Assembly (NCBI GenBank): GCA_947471745.1
Contig: CANJKZ010000174.1
Location: 1,650,001-1,714,000 of the forward strand
DNA from: Closterium sp. Naga37s-1
Taxonomy: Eukaryota > Streptophyta > Zygnematophyceae > Desmidiales > Closteriaceae
Direction: 5' to 3'
Length of the DNA: 64,000 nt
A program made the translations under genes and the position numbers. Position 1 is the stretch's first letter. Each line of letters begins with the position of its first letter. Of this stretch, positions 42,551 through 52,846 are shown in pieces. The notes under the pieces were generated by a model. The model was not told the origin of the DNA, searched no databases, and saw nothing but the letters and a program-made list of their open reading frames with translations.

Positions 42551-42753
42551 TGTTGAAATATATTTACATATATTCTTTATAATTGTCAGCAGTGTAGAGT
42601 GTACATTTCATTTGCTGTAGGTGGTGCACCATGCTTCTCCTTGCTATATCTTGTACTGCCCTCTCTTAGTAAATCATCCCTTCTCGACTTTTCCCTCGAC
42701 ATTCACCTTGGCTACGGTTTCTCCTAAGCCTCGGTACACCTACTATTCTGACA
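42551..42753 (+). repeat. NA2 3' LTR
   Basis: 203 bases, nearly identical to 40912-41115, preceded by the purine run TTAGGGGGTG. Confidence 0.9.
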
Positions 42754-43895
42754 TCTTGTCTAGGAACTCGGCTTTGAGGGTAGCGCGGTAGCGATTGTCG
42801 CTAGTGCGAAGGTGGGTGATGAGGTCCTTGACTGTGGCAAAGGCTGACAGCTCGGGAAAAGGGTAGGGCAGTATAAGGCGGCCAAGAGCAGCAGTGGCAG
42901 GGGAAGAGTAACGAGCAACTACAGCGTCGTACAGGGCTTTAGCAGTCTTGTGCTGGCCAAGGTGAGCGCGTTCAGCTAACGGCAGGTGATTGCAAACGGC
43001 TAAGCGAGCAGCAGCGTCACGGGTAAGCCACTGTGAGCGAGTCGCACTACTAGCTGTGTTGGGAGGGGCGAGAGAGGCTCCAGACGTGTGGTCAAACAAC
43101 GAAACGCTGTCTCTAGAATCGCTCAGTAGGTACAACTGTAAGTCATCGAGCCACGTATCGAACTGGATCGGACAGCCCTCATGATCGAATGTGAGAACAC
43201 TGAGAGTAGCCATAGCGGGCAAAGCAGGGTGGCGCGTGACGAGCAGGGGGGCGCGCAGGCAACAGGACCGCGTGACGGGCAGGGCAGCGCGCAGGCACTA
43301 GGGAAGCGCGCGTGGGAAGATCAGGGCGACGCAGCGGCCAGCAGGGCGGCGCGGGGGTAGGGCAGGGCGGCGCGCGGGTAGGGCAGGGCGGCGCGACAGC
43401 CAGCAGGGCGGCGCGTGGGCAGGGCAGGGCAGCTCGGCGGCCAGCAGGGCGGCGCACGGGCAGGGCAGGGCGGCGCGGCGGCCAGCAGGGTGGCGCTCGG
43501 GTAGGGCAGGGTGGGCGGTGGCCAGCAGGGCGGCGCGCGGGCTGGGCAGGGCGGCGCGGTAGGCGGCAGGGCAGCGCGCGGGCAGGGCAGGGCAATGTGG
43601 CAGGCGGCAGGGCGGTGCGCGGGCAGGGCAGGACGGCGCGCGGCCAGCAGGGCGGTGCGCGGGCAGGGCAGGGCGGCGCGCAGCCAGCAGGGCGGCGCGA
43701 CGCGCAGGGCAGGGCAGCGCGCGGCAAGCTAGGTGGCGCGACGGGCAGGGCAGGGCAGTGCGCAGCCAGCAGGGCAGCGCGACGGGCAGGGCAGGGCAGG
43801 GCAGCGCGACTGGTGGAGTAGGGTGCTACGGGCAGCGAACTAATCGGTGGGCCCTAAAAAAGAAAGGTCCTGAAATAGGACCTGCTCTGATACCA

Positions 43896-44026
43896 TTCCA
43901 GAAACTAGACGAGGGAATGATTGCATTGAGAAGAAAGTTGGTACAAGTACTAACCCTAATTGGGTTGTACCCCTTCTGGGCTACCCCACTACAGCCTACA
44001 CAATATAAACACTATAACAGTTTGAC
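43896..44026 (-). repeat. COP4 5' LTR
   Basis: 131 bases adjoining the tRNA-Met primer site on its low side. It ends GTTTGACA at 44026, followed by TCTAG, the same five bases that flank the COP4 3' LTR at 9902-9906. Confidence 0.75.
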
Positions 44027-44274
44027 ATCTAGCTCCGGCCGTATCTCACTCCAGTCGCTCCTAGCTCCAGTCGCTCCTAGCCTACCGCTCTTGCACCCAG
44101 CTAGCCTTTACCATGGCGTCCACTAGAGTTCTCCAGCAGTAGGGACAGCAGCAGCGGCAGTTTCAGCAGTGGGAACCTCAGCAGCAGTGGCGCCCTCAGC
44201 AGCAGAGGCGCCCTCAGCAGCCGTGGGGGCATGGTGGTTCGGGTAGCGTTGGCTGCAGCAGCGGCCCAGCCAGC

Positions 44275-44823
44275 TTGGGGGCTCGTCGTAGTGGCCGCGA
44301 CGTCGGCCCCTGCCAGTACTGGATCCTGACCGGCCCTGGTGCTGGCACTACCTGCTGGCGTCCTGACCACTCTGCACAGCTCTGCTACAGCCGCCTCGAC
44401 GACCTATACCATGACCGTTTTGGGCTTGAGTCGAGGCCACCGATCTGGCCCGAGCTGTTTCGTATTGGTTACCCTGTGTTTGATATGTCTATGGATGTTG
44501 CTCATTCTGTCATATATGGATCTCTTGGCTTGCATGTACCTAGCTTAGGACCTTTGCTTGTTGCTAGTGTAGGTACATGTGCTTTTAGTGTAGGTGCTTG
44601 TGTAGTCACTAGTCCAGCCGTGACGACTGCTGTCGCGTCGCTCTCCTTTACGCTGGACTCAGTCGCGTCGCAGTGCTTCTTCCTCGACCACACCACTGTC
44701 ACACCTCTTTCGGCTCCAGTCCCAGTTGCCCTGGCTGATCCTATTTCTGGACCAGCAGTCGCTCGCATCGCGACCACTCTCCCATGCCCGGCTGTCCCTT
44801 CTGGTTTCTGTCTGACATTATAA
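44275..44823 (+). CDS. COP3 gag end and protease
   Basis: A 182-residue frame that runs into the NA3 LTR at its end. It has CQYWILTGPGAGTTC then WRPDHSAQLC, giving C-x13-C-x4-H-x4-C, and an aspartic protease segment LSFTLDSVASQCFFLDHTT followed by VALADPISGPAVAR. The Cys-His cluster has the same spacing as in COP6 although the surrounding sequence differs greatly, which argues that it matters. Confidence 0.7.
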   Translation: MGARRSGRDVGPCQYWILTGPGAGTTCWRPDHSAQLCYSRLDDLYHDRFGLESRPPIWPELFRIGYPVFDMSMDVAHSVIYGSLGLHVPSLGPLLVASVGTCAFSVGACVVTSPAVTTAVASLSFTLDSVASQCFFLDHTTVTPLSAPVPVALADPISGPAVARIATTLPCPAVPSGFCLTL

Positions 44824-45049
44824 TTATAATGTTATGTTATATAACTGCCTGTAGGATTTACTGTAGTGTAGTTCCTATTGTTTGGTGGTGCACCTTTGTT
44901 CATTTTGCTATGTGTACCTTGTGTGCTATAGTGAAACAAATTCATTCTCGATTCTCCTTGGCTCAAACTATTCGACTCCTCCTTGGCCTAGGCTCCTAAG
45001 CCTAGGCCCTAAGTTAAACCCTTTGCCTAGTTAAGTCAGATTCGTAACA
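44809..45049 (+). repeat. NA3 5' LTR
   Basis: 241 bases, TGTCTGACATTATAAT to TTCGTAACA, next to the tRNA-Met-like primer site. Confidence 0.9.
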
Positions 45050-46321
45050 TGTTATCAGAGTGTTAGATCCTCCGGACCAAATCTCTTATATGGGCCCACC
45101 AATCGCGCTCGTCATGTCGCGCCCCATGGATCTCCCATCGCGTTCTGCCCGTAGCTCGCTCGTCACGCTCTGCACGTGGCGAAGAAGGCGGCGAGCTGTG
45201 GCGATCGCGCCAGCGACCAGTGGCGAGCGTACCACCGGCCATTCAGACTGCCAGTGACAGACGCTAGCGCCAGCGACGGTCGCCAGCGATAGCGTTGGCG
45301 CCAGCGAACCCGCCGACGGACCCGCCGTCGGACCCGCCAACGAGCGCGCTAGCAAGCCCGCTGACGAACCCGCCGTTAGACCCGCCAATGGATCCCCCGA
45401 CGGACCCGCCGACGAGCCCGCCAGCGAGCTCGCCAACGGACCCGCGAGCCCGCAAGCAAGTGAGCCGACGGACCCGTCGTCGGATCCACCAGCAACTGCC
45501 GCCAGCACCGACGCCAGTGACACCGCCAGTGACAATGCCAGCGAACCCGCCAGCAGAGACCCCGCCAGCAGTGACACCGCCAGCGACCCCGCTAGCAGCG
45601 ACACCGCCAGCAGAGACATCGCCAGCAGAGACACCGCTAGCAGGGACACCGCCAGAGCACAACCGCCAGCGCCAGCCGCACGCTCTGCCGCCCGCCCCTC
45701 TAACCCCCCCCCCCCCCCCGTCGTCTCCCTTCCCGCGGCTACTACAGTGGGGGGGAGGTGGCGGGGACGGGGGGTTGGCCGCCATGAGAAGGAGCAGAAC
45801 TGCAGCCTCCTCTTCCTCTCGCTCACTCCCGCTTTTGCCGTTGGGGGGGGGGGGGGGGGGGGGGCTGAGGGGGTGGCAGTAAGGATTCTGCAGGGACTAC
45901 CGTGGGTGGGGCAGGGGTGTGGAGGAAGGAAGGGGGGGAGGGGGTGCGTTCCCAGGGGGCGGCTGTTGTGGGGGGCGAGGTTAAGCGGGGGTGGTTGAAT
46001 GGGTGTGGGGATTTGGGGGTTACTAAGAGGGGTGTCGCCGTGCTTGGCTGCCCCCCACCTCCTCTCCTCGTCACTCTCTCACCTCCCCCCTTTGTAAAAG
46101 GGGGTTACTATGAGGGTTTCGCCATGGGTGGCTCGCCCTCAACTCCTCGCCTCATCCCTCTCTCACCTCCTCCTTCGTACTGCTCTCCTTTCCTGTCCTC
46201 TCTCTCTCTCTCTCTTGCCTCCTCCTCCTCACTTACCCCTCTGCCAACTTCCGGTGCACCAGGTGTACCCCTTCAAGGGGTGCTCTATACAGGTTTTCTC
46301 CTGCAGGCAGTTACAGGGGTG

Positions 46322-46562
46322 TGTCTGACATTATAATAATAATGTTATATTATATAACTGCCTGTAGGATTTACTGTAGTGTAGTTCCTATTGTTTGGTG
46401 GTGCACCTTTGTTCATTTTGCTATATGTACCTTGTGTGCTATAGTGAAACAAATTCATTCTCAATTCTCCTTGGCACAAACTACTCGACTCCTCCTTGGC
46501 CAAGGCTCCTAAGCCTAGGCCCTAAGTTAAACCCGTTGCCTAGTTAAGTCAGATTCGTAACA
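46322..46562 (+). repeat. NA3 3' LTR
   Basis: 241 bases, pair of 44809-45049, preceded by the purine run ACAGGGGTG. Confidence 0.9.
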
Positions 46563-46654
46563 GTTTCCTCACTGGTCTCTACATCCCCTCGTTCTCTCAG
46601 TACTTGGTGGGTGTTGGATAGCTTCAGGACCATGGGATCACAGTCACTTTTCCT

Positions 46655-47914
46655 ATGCACGAGAGGACGTCGATCTGTACAAATGCTTCCACCGGGGCTC
46701 TTCTTGCCATTTTCACCAGGGAGCCCCACTCAGGTCTCTTCGTTCTGCACACTGCGTCCCACCAGGTAGTAGAATCCGGCCAGGTTACTGCGTCCCCCCA
46801 GGTAGTTGTGCCTGGTTGCTGCGTCTGCTCAGGCTGCTGCGTCTTGCTCCTGTCGGTCTCTCGCCCACCCGACCGTCTTGTGGCACCACCGTCTTGGCCA
46901 CCCGTCGATCCCCCGCCTCCGCAGCATGGCAGTCACCGTCTTGTCTCGGGAATCCCTCGCGTCTTTGCGTCGCTCCCTCCTTCGCCTGCACCGCCGTACA
47001 CTCCTTGCGTCCCCGGCCGCTTGCGCGCCACTCCGCGCTCCTCCTCCCTTCGTCCGGCCACTGTTCCCTTCCAGACTCTCCACTTGGACGTCTGGGGCCC
47101 TGCCCCTACGCAGGGACCTGGGAGGGAGCATTACTTTTTGGTGGTCGTTGACGACTACTCCATATACACCACGGTGTTTCCTCTTGCAAAGAAGTCTGAG
47201 GTAACTCCTACGCTGATCCGGTGGCTTATGGCCACTGAGGGCACTCATGGTCGTCGTGTCTCCTGTCTCCACTCCGACCGTGGGGGCGAGTTTCTCTCTG
47301 GCATTCTTCGAGGATTCTACGGCAAACAGGGCATCTCATAGTCCTGGACGCTGCCGGAGTCCCCATAGCAGAATGGGGTTGCTGAGCGCCGCATTGGCTT
47401 GGTCATGGACATCGCCCACACGTCCATGATCCATGCCCGTGTGCCCCATTTTCTGTGGCCCTATGCGGTTCGCTACGCCGCCCACCAGCTGAACCTCCAG
47501 CCGCGTGTCTCGCGGCTAGAGGCTTCACCGACCAGTCTTTGGACCGGGTCCCCTGGTGTTGGGTTGGCCTTTCGTGTCTGGGGCTGCCTTGCGCTTGTCC
47601 GCGACACCTCTGCGGACAAGCTCTCGGCTCGCGCCATCCCCTGTGTCTTCCTTGGTTTCCCGGTACACTCTCCTGACTACGCATTTTACCACCCGCCTCT
47701 CCACCAGTTCCTAGACTCCCGTGACGTCCAGTTTGACGAGTCACTGTCCTACTACACCCGGTACCCCTGTCGAGGTCTCCCGGTCCCCCCTCCTCCTCTT
47801 TTCCTCGCACCCTCTCCTCCTCCTGCTCCCGCTCCTCCGGTACCCCCGCCCCCCCTTGGTCCTGCCCCGTCAGGTGTGTCTCACGTTAACTCTCTCACCT
47901 CAGTCGCGCGTTAG
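46655..47914 (+). pseudogene. COP3 integrase region (fossil)
   Basis: Copia integrase: LHLDVWGPAPTQGPGREHYFL, VVDDYSIYTTVFPLAKK and LHSDRGGEFLSG in 46655-47341; MVMDIAHTSMIHARVPHFLWPY, YAAHQLNLQPRVSR, RDTSADKLSARAIPCVFLGFP and DSRDVQFDESLSYY in 47399-47914, ending in Pro-rich sequence. Two of the catalytic acids are visible in the first segment. Part of the COP3 fossil. Confidence 0.8.
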
Positions 47915-47979
47915 GTAGCATCTCCCTCCCTGGAGTTCTCCTCACAGTCCCCTCAGCAACCTTCGGCACTTCCGCGACA

Positions 47980-48540
47980 GGTTGCTGTGGACTTTGGTGG
48001 TTTTGGAGCTGGAGGTGTTGACATTGGAGGTGCTCGGTCTGGGGGTGCTCGTTCGCGGGGTGCTGGAGCTGGAGGTGCTATTTCGGGGGGTGCTGGAGCT
48101 GGAGGTGCTGGCACAGGTGGTGCTAGTTTTGGGGGTGCTGGAGCTGGAGGTACTGGAGCTGGAGGTGCTGGCACTAGAGGTGCTAGTTCTGAGGGTGCTG
48201 GAGCTGGAGGCACTGACACTGGTGGTGCTCCCTTTGGAGACACTGGCACTGGGGGTGCTAGTTATGAGGAGACTGGAGTTGGAGACACTACTTCTGCGGT
48301 GCCCGCTCAGCCTCCCCACCGCCACGACACGCATCTCCAGGCAGCTCGCCGGCGTGCGCGTGAGGCGCAGGAGCATTTGGAGAGGGAGAGGCAGGAGCTG
48401 CGGCAGTTGGACCTGGTAGAGCAGCAGGAGTAGGAGCAGCAGCAGTAGGAGCAGGAGCAGCAGCAGCAGGAGGAGTAGCCGCCGCAGCAGCAGCAGCGGC
48501 AGCCGCAGCAGCTCCCTCTGGAGCTGCAGTTGTTCCCGCC
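47980..48540 (+). repeat. COP3 linker repeats
   Basis: GGTGCTGGAGCTGGAGGTGC-type repeats (47990-48290) reading GGAGAGGTGAGG, followed by a conserved RARRRAREAQEHLERERQEL-like charged helix (48340-48430) and a CAG-rich stretch coding Gln/Glu. The charged helix is specific to this element. Confidence 0.75.
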
Positions 48541-48786
48541 CCTGAGTGGCCTCTGGGCCTTGGTCGTCCCTCCTCTTCTCCTGCCTGCTCTCCGTCTCTC
48601 CCGGCCTTTGGCCCTACGTTTCCTCCTCTTGACGACTCTCCTGCTGTCTGGTCTTCTCCTTGGTCCCCGTCTTCTCCTCCTTTTGTCTCACACTACCGTC
48701 CCTTTCCCCCGCGTGCTCGTCCCTCGTCCCCCGTTACCGACCTGCGCACTGCCCTCTTTTGTTCTTCTCGTCGTCGTTCTCCACCT

Positions 48787-50606
48787 GTGTCCATTCTCCC
48801 GTCTCCTCCTCCGTCCTCTCTTCCTGTCTCCCCTACCCCTATCTCTGACTACTATCGTGCTGCTCGCCCTGTTGTCTCCCGTGTTCTCGCCACTCTTGCC
48901 ACTGACTCTCGTTTCTCTCCGTCGTCTGTCTCGGCTCTTACTGCCGCTGTCACTGAATTTGATTCCGCCCGCCGTCTTGACTACGCCACGCGTGTGGTGG
49001 CTGCTCCACCTCCCCGTCCTCTGTCCGTTGGGGGTGAGTTTGCACTTGGCTGTGACGTCCTAGAGGACAGGCAGTTTGAGTTGGAGTTCTTGGCAGCCGC
49101 TTCCCCCTCTCTCTGCGCCTTGCTGCTTTCCCCTAAGGGAGACCCCGACGCCCTTGACATACCGACTCCTCGCACGTACCGTGAGGCAGTGTCAAGGGAG
49201 TGGGCCTCTCAGTGGAAAGCGGCTATGGACTCAGAGTTAGCGTCTTGGAGATCCACAGGCACCTAAGTCGACGCAGTTCCCCCTCCTAGGGCGAACGTTG
49301 TCGATGGCATGTGGCTCTTCAAGGTGAAGCGTCCGCCTGGATCACTGCCTGTGCTCAAGGTGCGCTATGTGGCTAGGGGTTTTAGTCAGCGTGAGGAAGT
49401 TGACTTCTTCCAGACCTTTGCCCCAACCCCGAAGATGACTACTCTTCAGGTGTTACTGCACGTAGGAGCACTGTGAGACTACGAACTGCACTCCCTCGAC
49501 TTCTCCACTGCGTTTCTCTTGGGCCGCCTACACGAGGAGATCTGGCTGCGGCGTCCTCCTGGCTTCACTGACACCTTCCCACCTGGGACCTAGTGGAGCC
49601 TGAGGCGACTAGTCTACGGTCTCCGCCAGTCGCCCCGTGAGTGGCACGACACTCTTCGCTCCACGCTTCGGGACCTTGGGTTTCGTCCTTCTTTTGCCGA
49701 CACGCTGCTGTTTGTTCGTGCTGGTTCCACTCCTTTCTTTATACTTGTTTACGTCGACGACTTCGTCTTTGCTACAGCAGACAAGGCAGCTCTGGCTGAG
49801 GTGAAATCCGAACTGCAGAAGAGACACACGTGCACTGACCTCGGTGAACTGCAGCGTTACCTTGGCCTGCAGATCACCAGGGACAGAGCCGCTCGCACCA
49901 TCACGTTGACGCAGCCACACATGGTGCAGCAGGTCCTTCGGTGGTTTGAGTTTCAGTTCTCCACCACCCAGCCCACTCCTCTTGCTGTTGACCACAGACT
50001 CACTGGCCCCTTTCCCGACAAGCCCTTTGAGTCCAGTGGTCCCTATGCAGAGCTTGTTGGCTGCCTCTTGTACCTGATGACTTGTACTCGACCGGACATC
50101 GCTTTTCCCCTCAGCATCCTCTCTCATTTTGTTGCAACTGGGAGACACCATCCTTTTCACTGGACAGCTGCAGTGAGGGTGGCAAAGTACCTGGCGACTA
50201 CATCAGGCATGGGGCTTGTGCTTGGAGGGACTCAGCCAATTGAGTTGACCGACCACTGAGACTCTTCCTACACTGACGACGTGGAGACTCAGCGTTTGAC
50301 TCAGGGTTACTGCTTCAGACTGGGTGCTGGTGCTGTGTCGTGGAGGTCCACATGGTCGTTGTCTGTAGCTTCGTCCAGTGCAGAGGCAGAGATCTACGCT
50401 GGTGCCATGGCGGCATAGGAGCTTTGCTGGTTGACCTTCTTGCTCATCGACCTTGGTGAGCGGCCTCGCTCTGCACCGATCTTGTACGCTGACAACAAGG
50501 CCATGATCCTCCTGTGTCGAGAGACTCGACTGGAGAGTGAAGCACATTGACGTGAGGTACTTCCTCCTGCAAGAGTTGCAGCGACGCGGCCAGGCACGCT
50601 TGGACT
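48787..50606 (+). pseudogene. COP3 RT and RNase H (fossil)
   Basis: RT N-terminus in 48787-49266 (SVGGEFALGCDVLEDRQFELEF, PRTYREAVSREWASQWKAAMD). The polymerase body is near 49300-49800, including a YVDDFVFATADKA segment. The 49801-50259 frame has LGELQRYLGLQITRDRAARTIT and ELVGCLLYLMTCTRPDIAFPLS. RNase H traces run to about 50606. Several breaks. Confidence 0.8.
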
Positions 50607-50648
50607 TTGTGCGAAGCGTGGGGGCTGTCTAGGTCGCGACATGCGGGC
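50607..50648. other. Short flank between COP3 and GYP2
   Basis: About 40 bases, GC-rich, not copia-like. It ends in GGGCT (50645-50649, overlapping the GYP2 border), repeated at 57543-57547. Confidence 0.5.
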
Positions 50649-50649
50649 T

Positions 50650-50743
50650 GTCGGAGATCACCCTTCCTCCAGCACCTATTCTTCTTCCTGTTGCCATTCT
50701 GCTTTCTTTCATTGCGTGTCGTGCTTCACCTCAGCCACTCCCC
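50650..50743 (-). repeat. Terminal copy of an internal GYP2 segment
   Basis: 94 bases from GTCGGAGATCACCC to CAGCCACTCCC, about 90% like 51131-51223 inside the 3' LTR. It lies inside the GGGCT duplication, so it entered with the element. Confidence 0.85.
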
Positions 50744-50760
50744 TCTATGGAGTTCCCTCT

Positions 50761-51127
50761 TTATGGAGTTCCTTCCCTCACCCCGCAGGTTCCCTCCTGG
50801 TGGTATGGTGCTGGATGTAAGATCTAGAGCAACCGATTTCACTATGATGAGAGAATAACAAGCGCAAAGCATTGATTGTGTGTTCGTGACTGAACTTACC
50901 TTGCCCAAGCTCAATTCGCACATTTCACAATGTGCGGCTCGAGATTGGGTTGGTTCTCCCTGATTGGTTCAATGCATTTCGCCTCTCGGTGCTTTCCCTC
51001 CCATTGCCAACGTCAAATTCCTCCTCCCCATATTTAACCTCGAATCCTATTACAACATTTGCTACACCTCAATCTACACCCGCGCACCACTGTCATCACA
51101 TATGCACAAAGTTCATATTTGGTGACA
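50761..51127 (-). repeat. GYP2 3' LTR
   Basis: Matches 57176-57542. On the minus strand it starts TGTCACCAAATATG. It holds the primer-site complement at 50856-50869. Confidence 0.8.
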
Positions 51128-51877
51128 GCTGTCGGATAACACCCTTCCTCCGGCACCTGCTCTACTTCCTGTTGCCATTCTGCTTTCTTTCCTTGCGTGT
51201 GGTGCTTCACCTCAGCCACTCCCTGCCCCCTCCTGTGCTCGTGCTCGAGCAGCTTCAGCTCGGGTTAAAGGACCATTCTGCTGAGGCTTAGCTCCTCGGA
51301 TAACTGCCGTGTTGGTCTGATGCTCCTTCAGCTGCGCTCCCTTCTCGTTCTCCAGTACCAGCACCCCGAATGGGCGCACTTCCTTCACCCTCCATTTTTC
51401 TGTCCCCACCCCGACATCCAGCGTGTCTTGCTTCTCCCGTTTCATGTACACTTCTTGACCCTCGCTGACTCCCTTCTTTGCCCTTCTCGACCCTTGTTGG
51501 AGGTTTTCCAAGGCTGCTGGCATCATGACCCGTAGGTACCTTGCTCTGGCTTGAGACAGTGCCACCCAGTTATCTATGGTGCCCGCTGTTCTGTGTCTGT
51601 CAAGACCCGTGGAGCTCCCACAGGCAGTATTGGCTCGCATCCGAACAAGAGGCTGTATGGTGAGGTATCATTAGGTCTGCTTGCTTCCCAAACCGGTACC
51701 CTGCTGCAAACCAATGCAGCTCTTCCTCCTCTCCCCATATGCCCGCAATCCTCTCTTTATGGTCTGCATCAGGCGCTCAGTCAACCCGTCACTCTAAGGA
51801 TGGTAGCGGGAGGTGCGGCGGTGGGCAATGCCTGCCTCCTCTAGCATTTTCTTGAACTCCCCTTGGAATTCATTCCC

Positions 51878-52810
51878 CTAGTCCGTAAGGACCTCTCCGC
51901 ACGCCCCAAATCTGCACAGCACTTGCTCTTTGAATGCTGTTGCTACATGCCTTGGGTTTTTGCTTGGAATCACCCTGACCTCTAACCACTTGCTCACGTG
52001 CTCCACCATGAGCTTAATGTATTGTTTCCCTCCCCGACTCAGCGGCAGCTCTCTCGCCAAATCCAGGTACCACCTGAATCCCGGGCCGCGGATGGGCAGC
52101 GACTGCAGCTCGGCCTTAGCTTGCGTCAGGTTCGCCCTACTTCTCTGACATGCTTCACAACTCTTCACCCACTTCTTCACTTGCCTTCGCATTCCTTCCC
52201 ACCACCATCCCGTCTTTAGCAGCTGCACCATCCTTTCATGCCCATAGTGGCCCAGCTTGGTGTGCACTTCTCGGATCACTGCCTCCCTCTCTCCTAGTGC
52301 TGGCACCAGCTTCCACCCATCATCCATCTGGTACCATCTATAGTGGTGCCTCCTTCCCCTTACCCTCTCCGTCATCTCCTCATCTTCTTCCGTTTCCCCC
52401 TTCACCCACCTCATGGCCGGTTCATCCTCCCAGATGTCTGCCGGCCCTCTGCTCCCCTTGGCCACCCTCAGCTCTACCTCCTTTGCCAGCAGGATCAGTG
52501 TCGCCGTGGGCTCTGGTGGTGGCGGGTTGCGGGAGAGGCCGTCCACGTGCTGCAGGGTTTTCATGGCCCACCGTGCGTTCTTGCCCGTCAGCCTAGGTGT
52601 GGTCATCAGCCACGTTAGTGGCTGGTGGTCCGTCACCAAGGTGAACTCACTGACCTGTAGGTACACCCTGAAGTGGCCCACAACCCTTACTGCTGCTAAT
52701 CCTACGCCTATGTATGAGCTGTACTGTGCCTCTGCCGAGTTACAGCTCCTGCTCGAATATGCCACCACTTTCTCATCCCCCTCTATGTCCTGGCGGAGTA
52801 TGGCCCCCAT
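51878..52810 (-). CDS. GYP2 RNase H and integrase N-terminus
   Basis: A 310-residue frame. RNase H part: VVAYSSRSCNSAEAQYSSYIG, FTLVTDHQPLTWLMTT, then TLQHVDGLSRNPPPPEP. Integrase part: HTKLGHYGHERMVQLLKTGW, CEACQRSRANL (zinc region), FRWYLDLARELPLSRGG (first Asp) and MVEHVSKWLEVRVIPSK. The order RNase H then integrase in one frame confirms a gypsy-type pol. Part of a fossil. Confidence 0.85.
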   Translation of the reverse strand: MGAILRQDIEGDEKVVAYSSRSCNSAEAQYSSYIGVGLAAVRVVGHFRVYLQVSEFTLVTDHQPLTWLMTTPRLTGKNARWAMKTLQHVDGLSRNPPPPEPTATLILLAKEVELRVAKGSRGPADIWEDEPAMRWVKGETEEDEEMTERVRGRRHHYRWYQMDDGWKLVPALGEREAVIREVHTKLGHYGHERMVQLLKTGWWWEGMRRQVKKWVKSCEACQRSRANLTQAKAELQSLPIRGPGFRWYLDLARELPLSRGGKQYIKLMVEHVSKWLEVRVIPSKNPRHVATAFKEQVLCRFGACGEVLTD

Positions 52811-52846
52811 TCCTTGGCTGCTCCAGTCGGTGTAGAGGGTGAACGG

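Larger units (their letters stand above)
40912..42753 (+). mobile_element. NA2: non-autonomous LTR element, looks whole
   Basis: 1,842 bases with 5' LTR 40912-41115, primer-like TGGCATTAGAGTAG at 41116, an internal region with no coding motif, purine tract TTAGGGGGTG and 3' LTR 42551-42753. TCTTG flanks both ends (40907-40911, 42754-42758). The LTRs differ at about four sites plus one length change in 203 bases (about 98%), so it is recent. The internal region is GC-rich leader-like sequence (41130-41680), long C and G runs, and a tail shared with NA3. It must use enzymes from an autonomous copia element. Confidence 0.9.
39329..43895 (-). pseudogene. COP4 gag and leader, split by two insertions
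   Basis: Minus strand. 42743-43222 is the gag N-terminal core (LTFDHEGCPIQFDTWLDD, FDHTSGASLAPP, ARYSSPATAALGRLILPY). 40725-40911 is the middle (YFIVTRLPDSL, LTVDLLEKHLLAAE). 39329-39923 is the Gly-rich and Cys-His end. NA2 sits at 40912-42753 and a solo LTR at 39924-40724, each with exact 5-base duplications. 43223-43883 is a GC-rich leader; 43884-43895 is the primer site, a perfect TGGTATCAGAGC on the minus strand. Confidence 0.8.
9907..44026 (-). mobile_element. COP4: copia element, shell of a 34-kb nest
   Basis: The two outer LTRs, 43896-44026 (5') and 9907-10017 (3'), are the closest pair of their type in the window, and TCTAG flanks both outer ends (9902-9906, 44027-44031). COP4 sequence is visible as leader and gag at 42754-43890 and 39329-40911 (split by NA2 and a solo LTR), probably protease, integrase, linker and RT at 30404-34267, and RT/RNase H at 10018-12529. 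The last part may be a recombinant with COP5, whose 3' half it also continues. Broken, with many nested insertions. The assignment of pieces is inference. Confidence 0.6.
44809..46562 (+). mobile_element. NA3: non-autonomous LTR element, looks whole
   Basis: 1,754 bases. 5' LTR 44809-45049 and 3' LTR 46322-46562 (both 241 bases, about eight differences, near 97%). Primer site TGTTATCAGAGTG at 45050. GTTTC flanks both ends (44804-44808, 46563-46567). No coding motif. The 45260-45700 stretch is a GC-rich repeat with ACCCGCC/CAGCGA words. The last 300 bases resemble NA2 (same hairpin, same GTACCCCTTCAAGG tail), so NA2 and NA3 are one family with diverged LTRs. Confidence 0.9.
44027..50606 (+). 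mobile_element. COP3: copia element, main body
   Basis: Plus strand. Leader and gag end (44027-44560), protease (44600-44808), NA3 insertion (44809-46562), protease end and pre-integrase (46563-46990), integrase (47040-47910), Gly-rich linker (47980-48300), CAG/CAA-rich stretch (48420-48540), RT (48787-50200) and RNase H (50200-50606). It diverges from the other copia elements more than they do among themselves. Its leader probably continues before 9906. Many breaks. The 3' LTR was not found; GYP2 follows after about 40 bases of other sequence. Confidence 0.8.

Noticed and set aside
43312-43821. Gly/Arg-rich frames in the COP4 leader
   Set aside because: GC-rich repeat with open frames on both strands; it lies between primer site and gag where a leader is expected.
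43884-43895. tRNA gene fragment
   Set aside because: It is a 12-base primer-binding site complementary to initiator tRNA-Met, next to an LTR.
45086-45826. Ala/Gly/Ser-rich minus-strand frame in NA3
   Set aside because: It arises from CAGCGA and ACCCGCC repeats in a non-autonomous element; no related frame in NA2.
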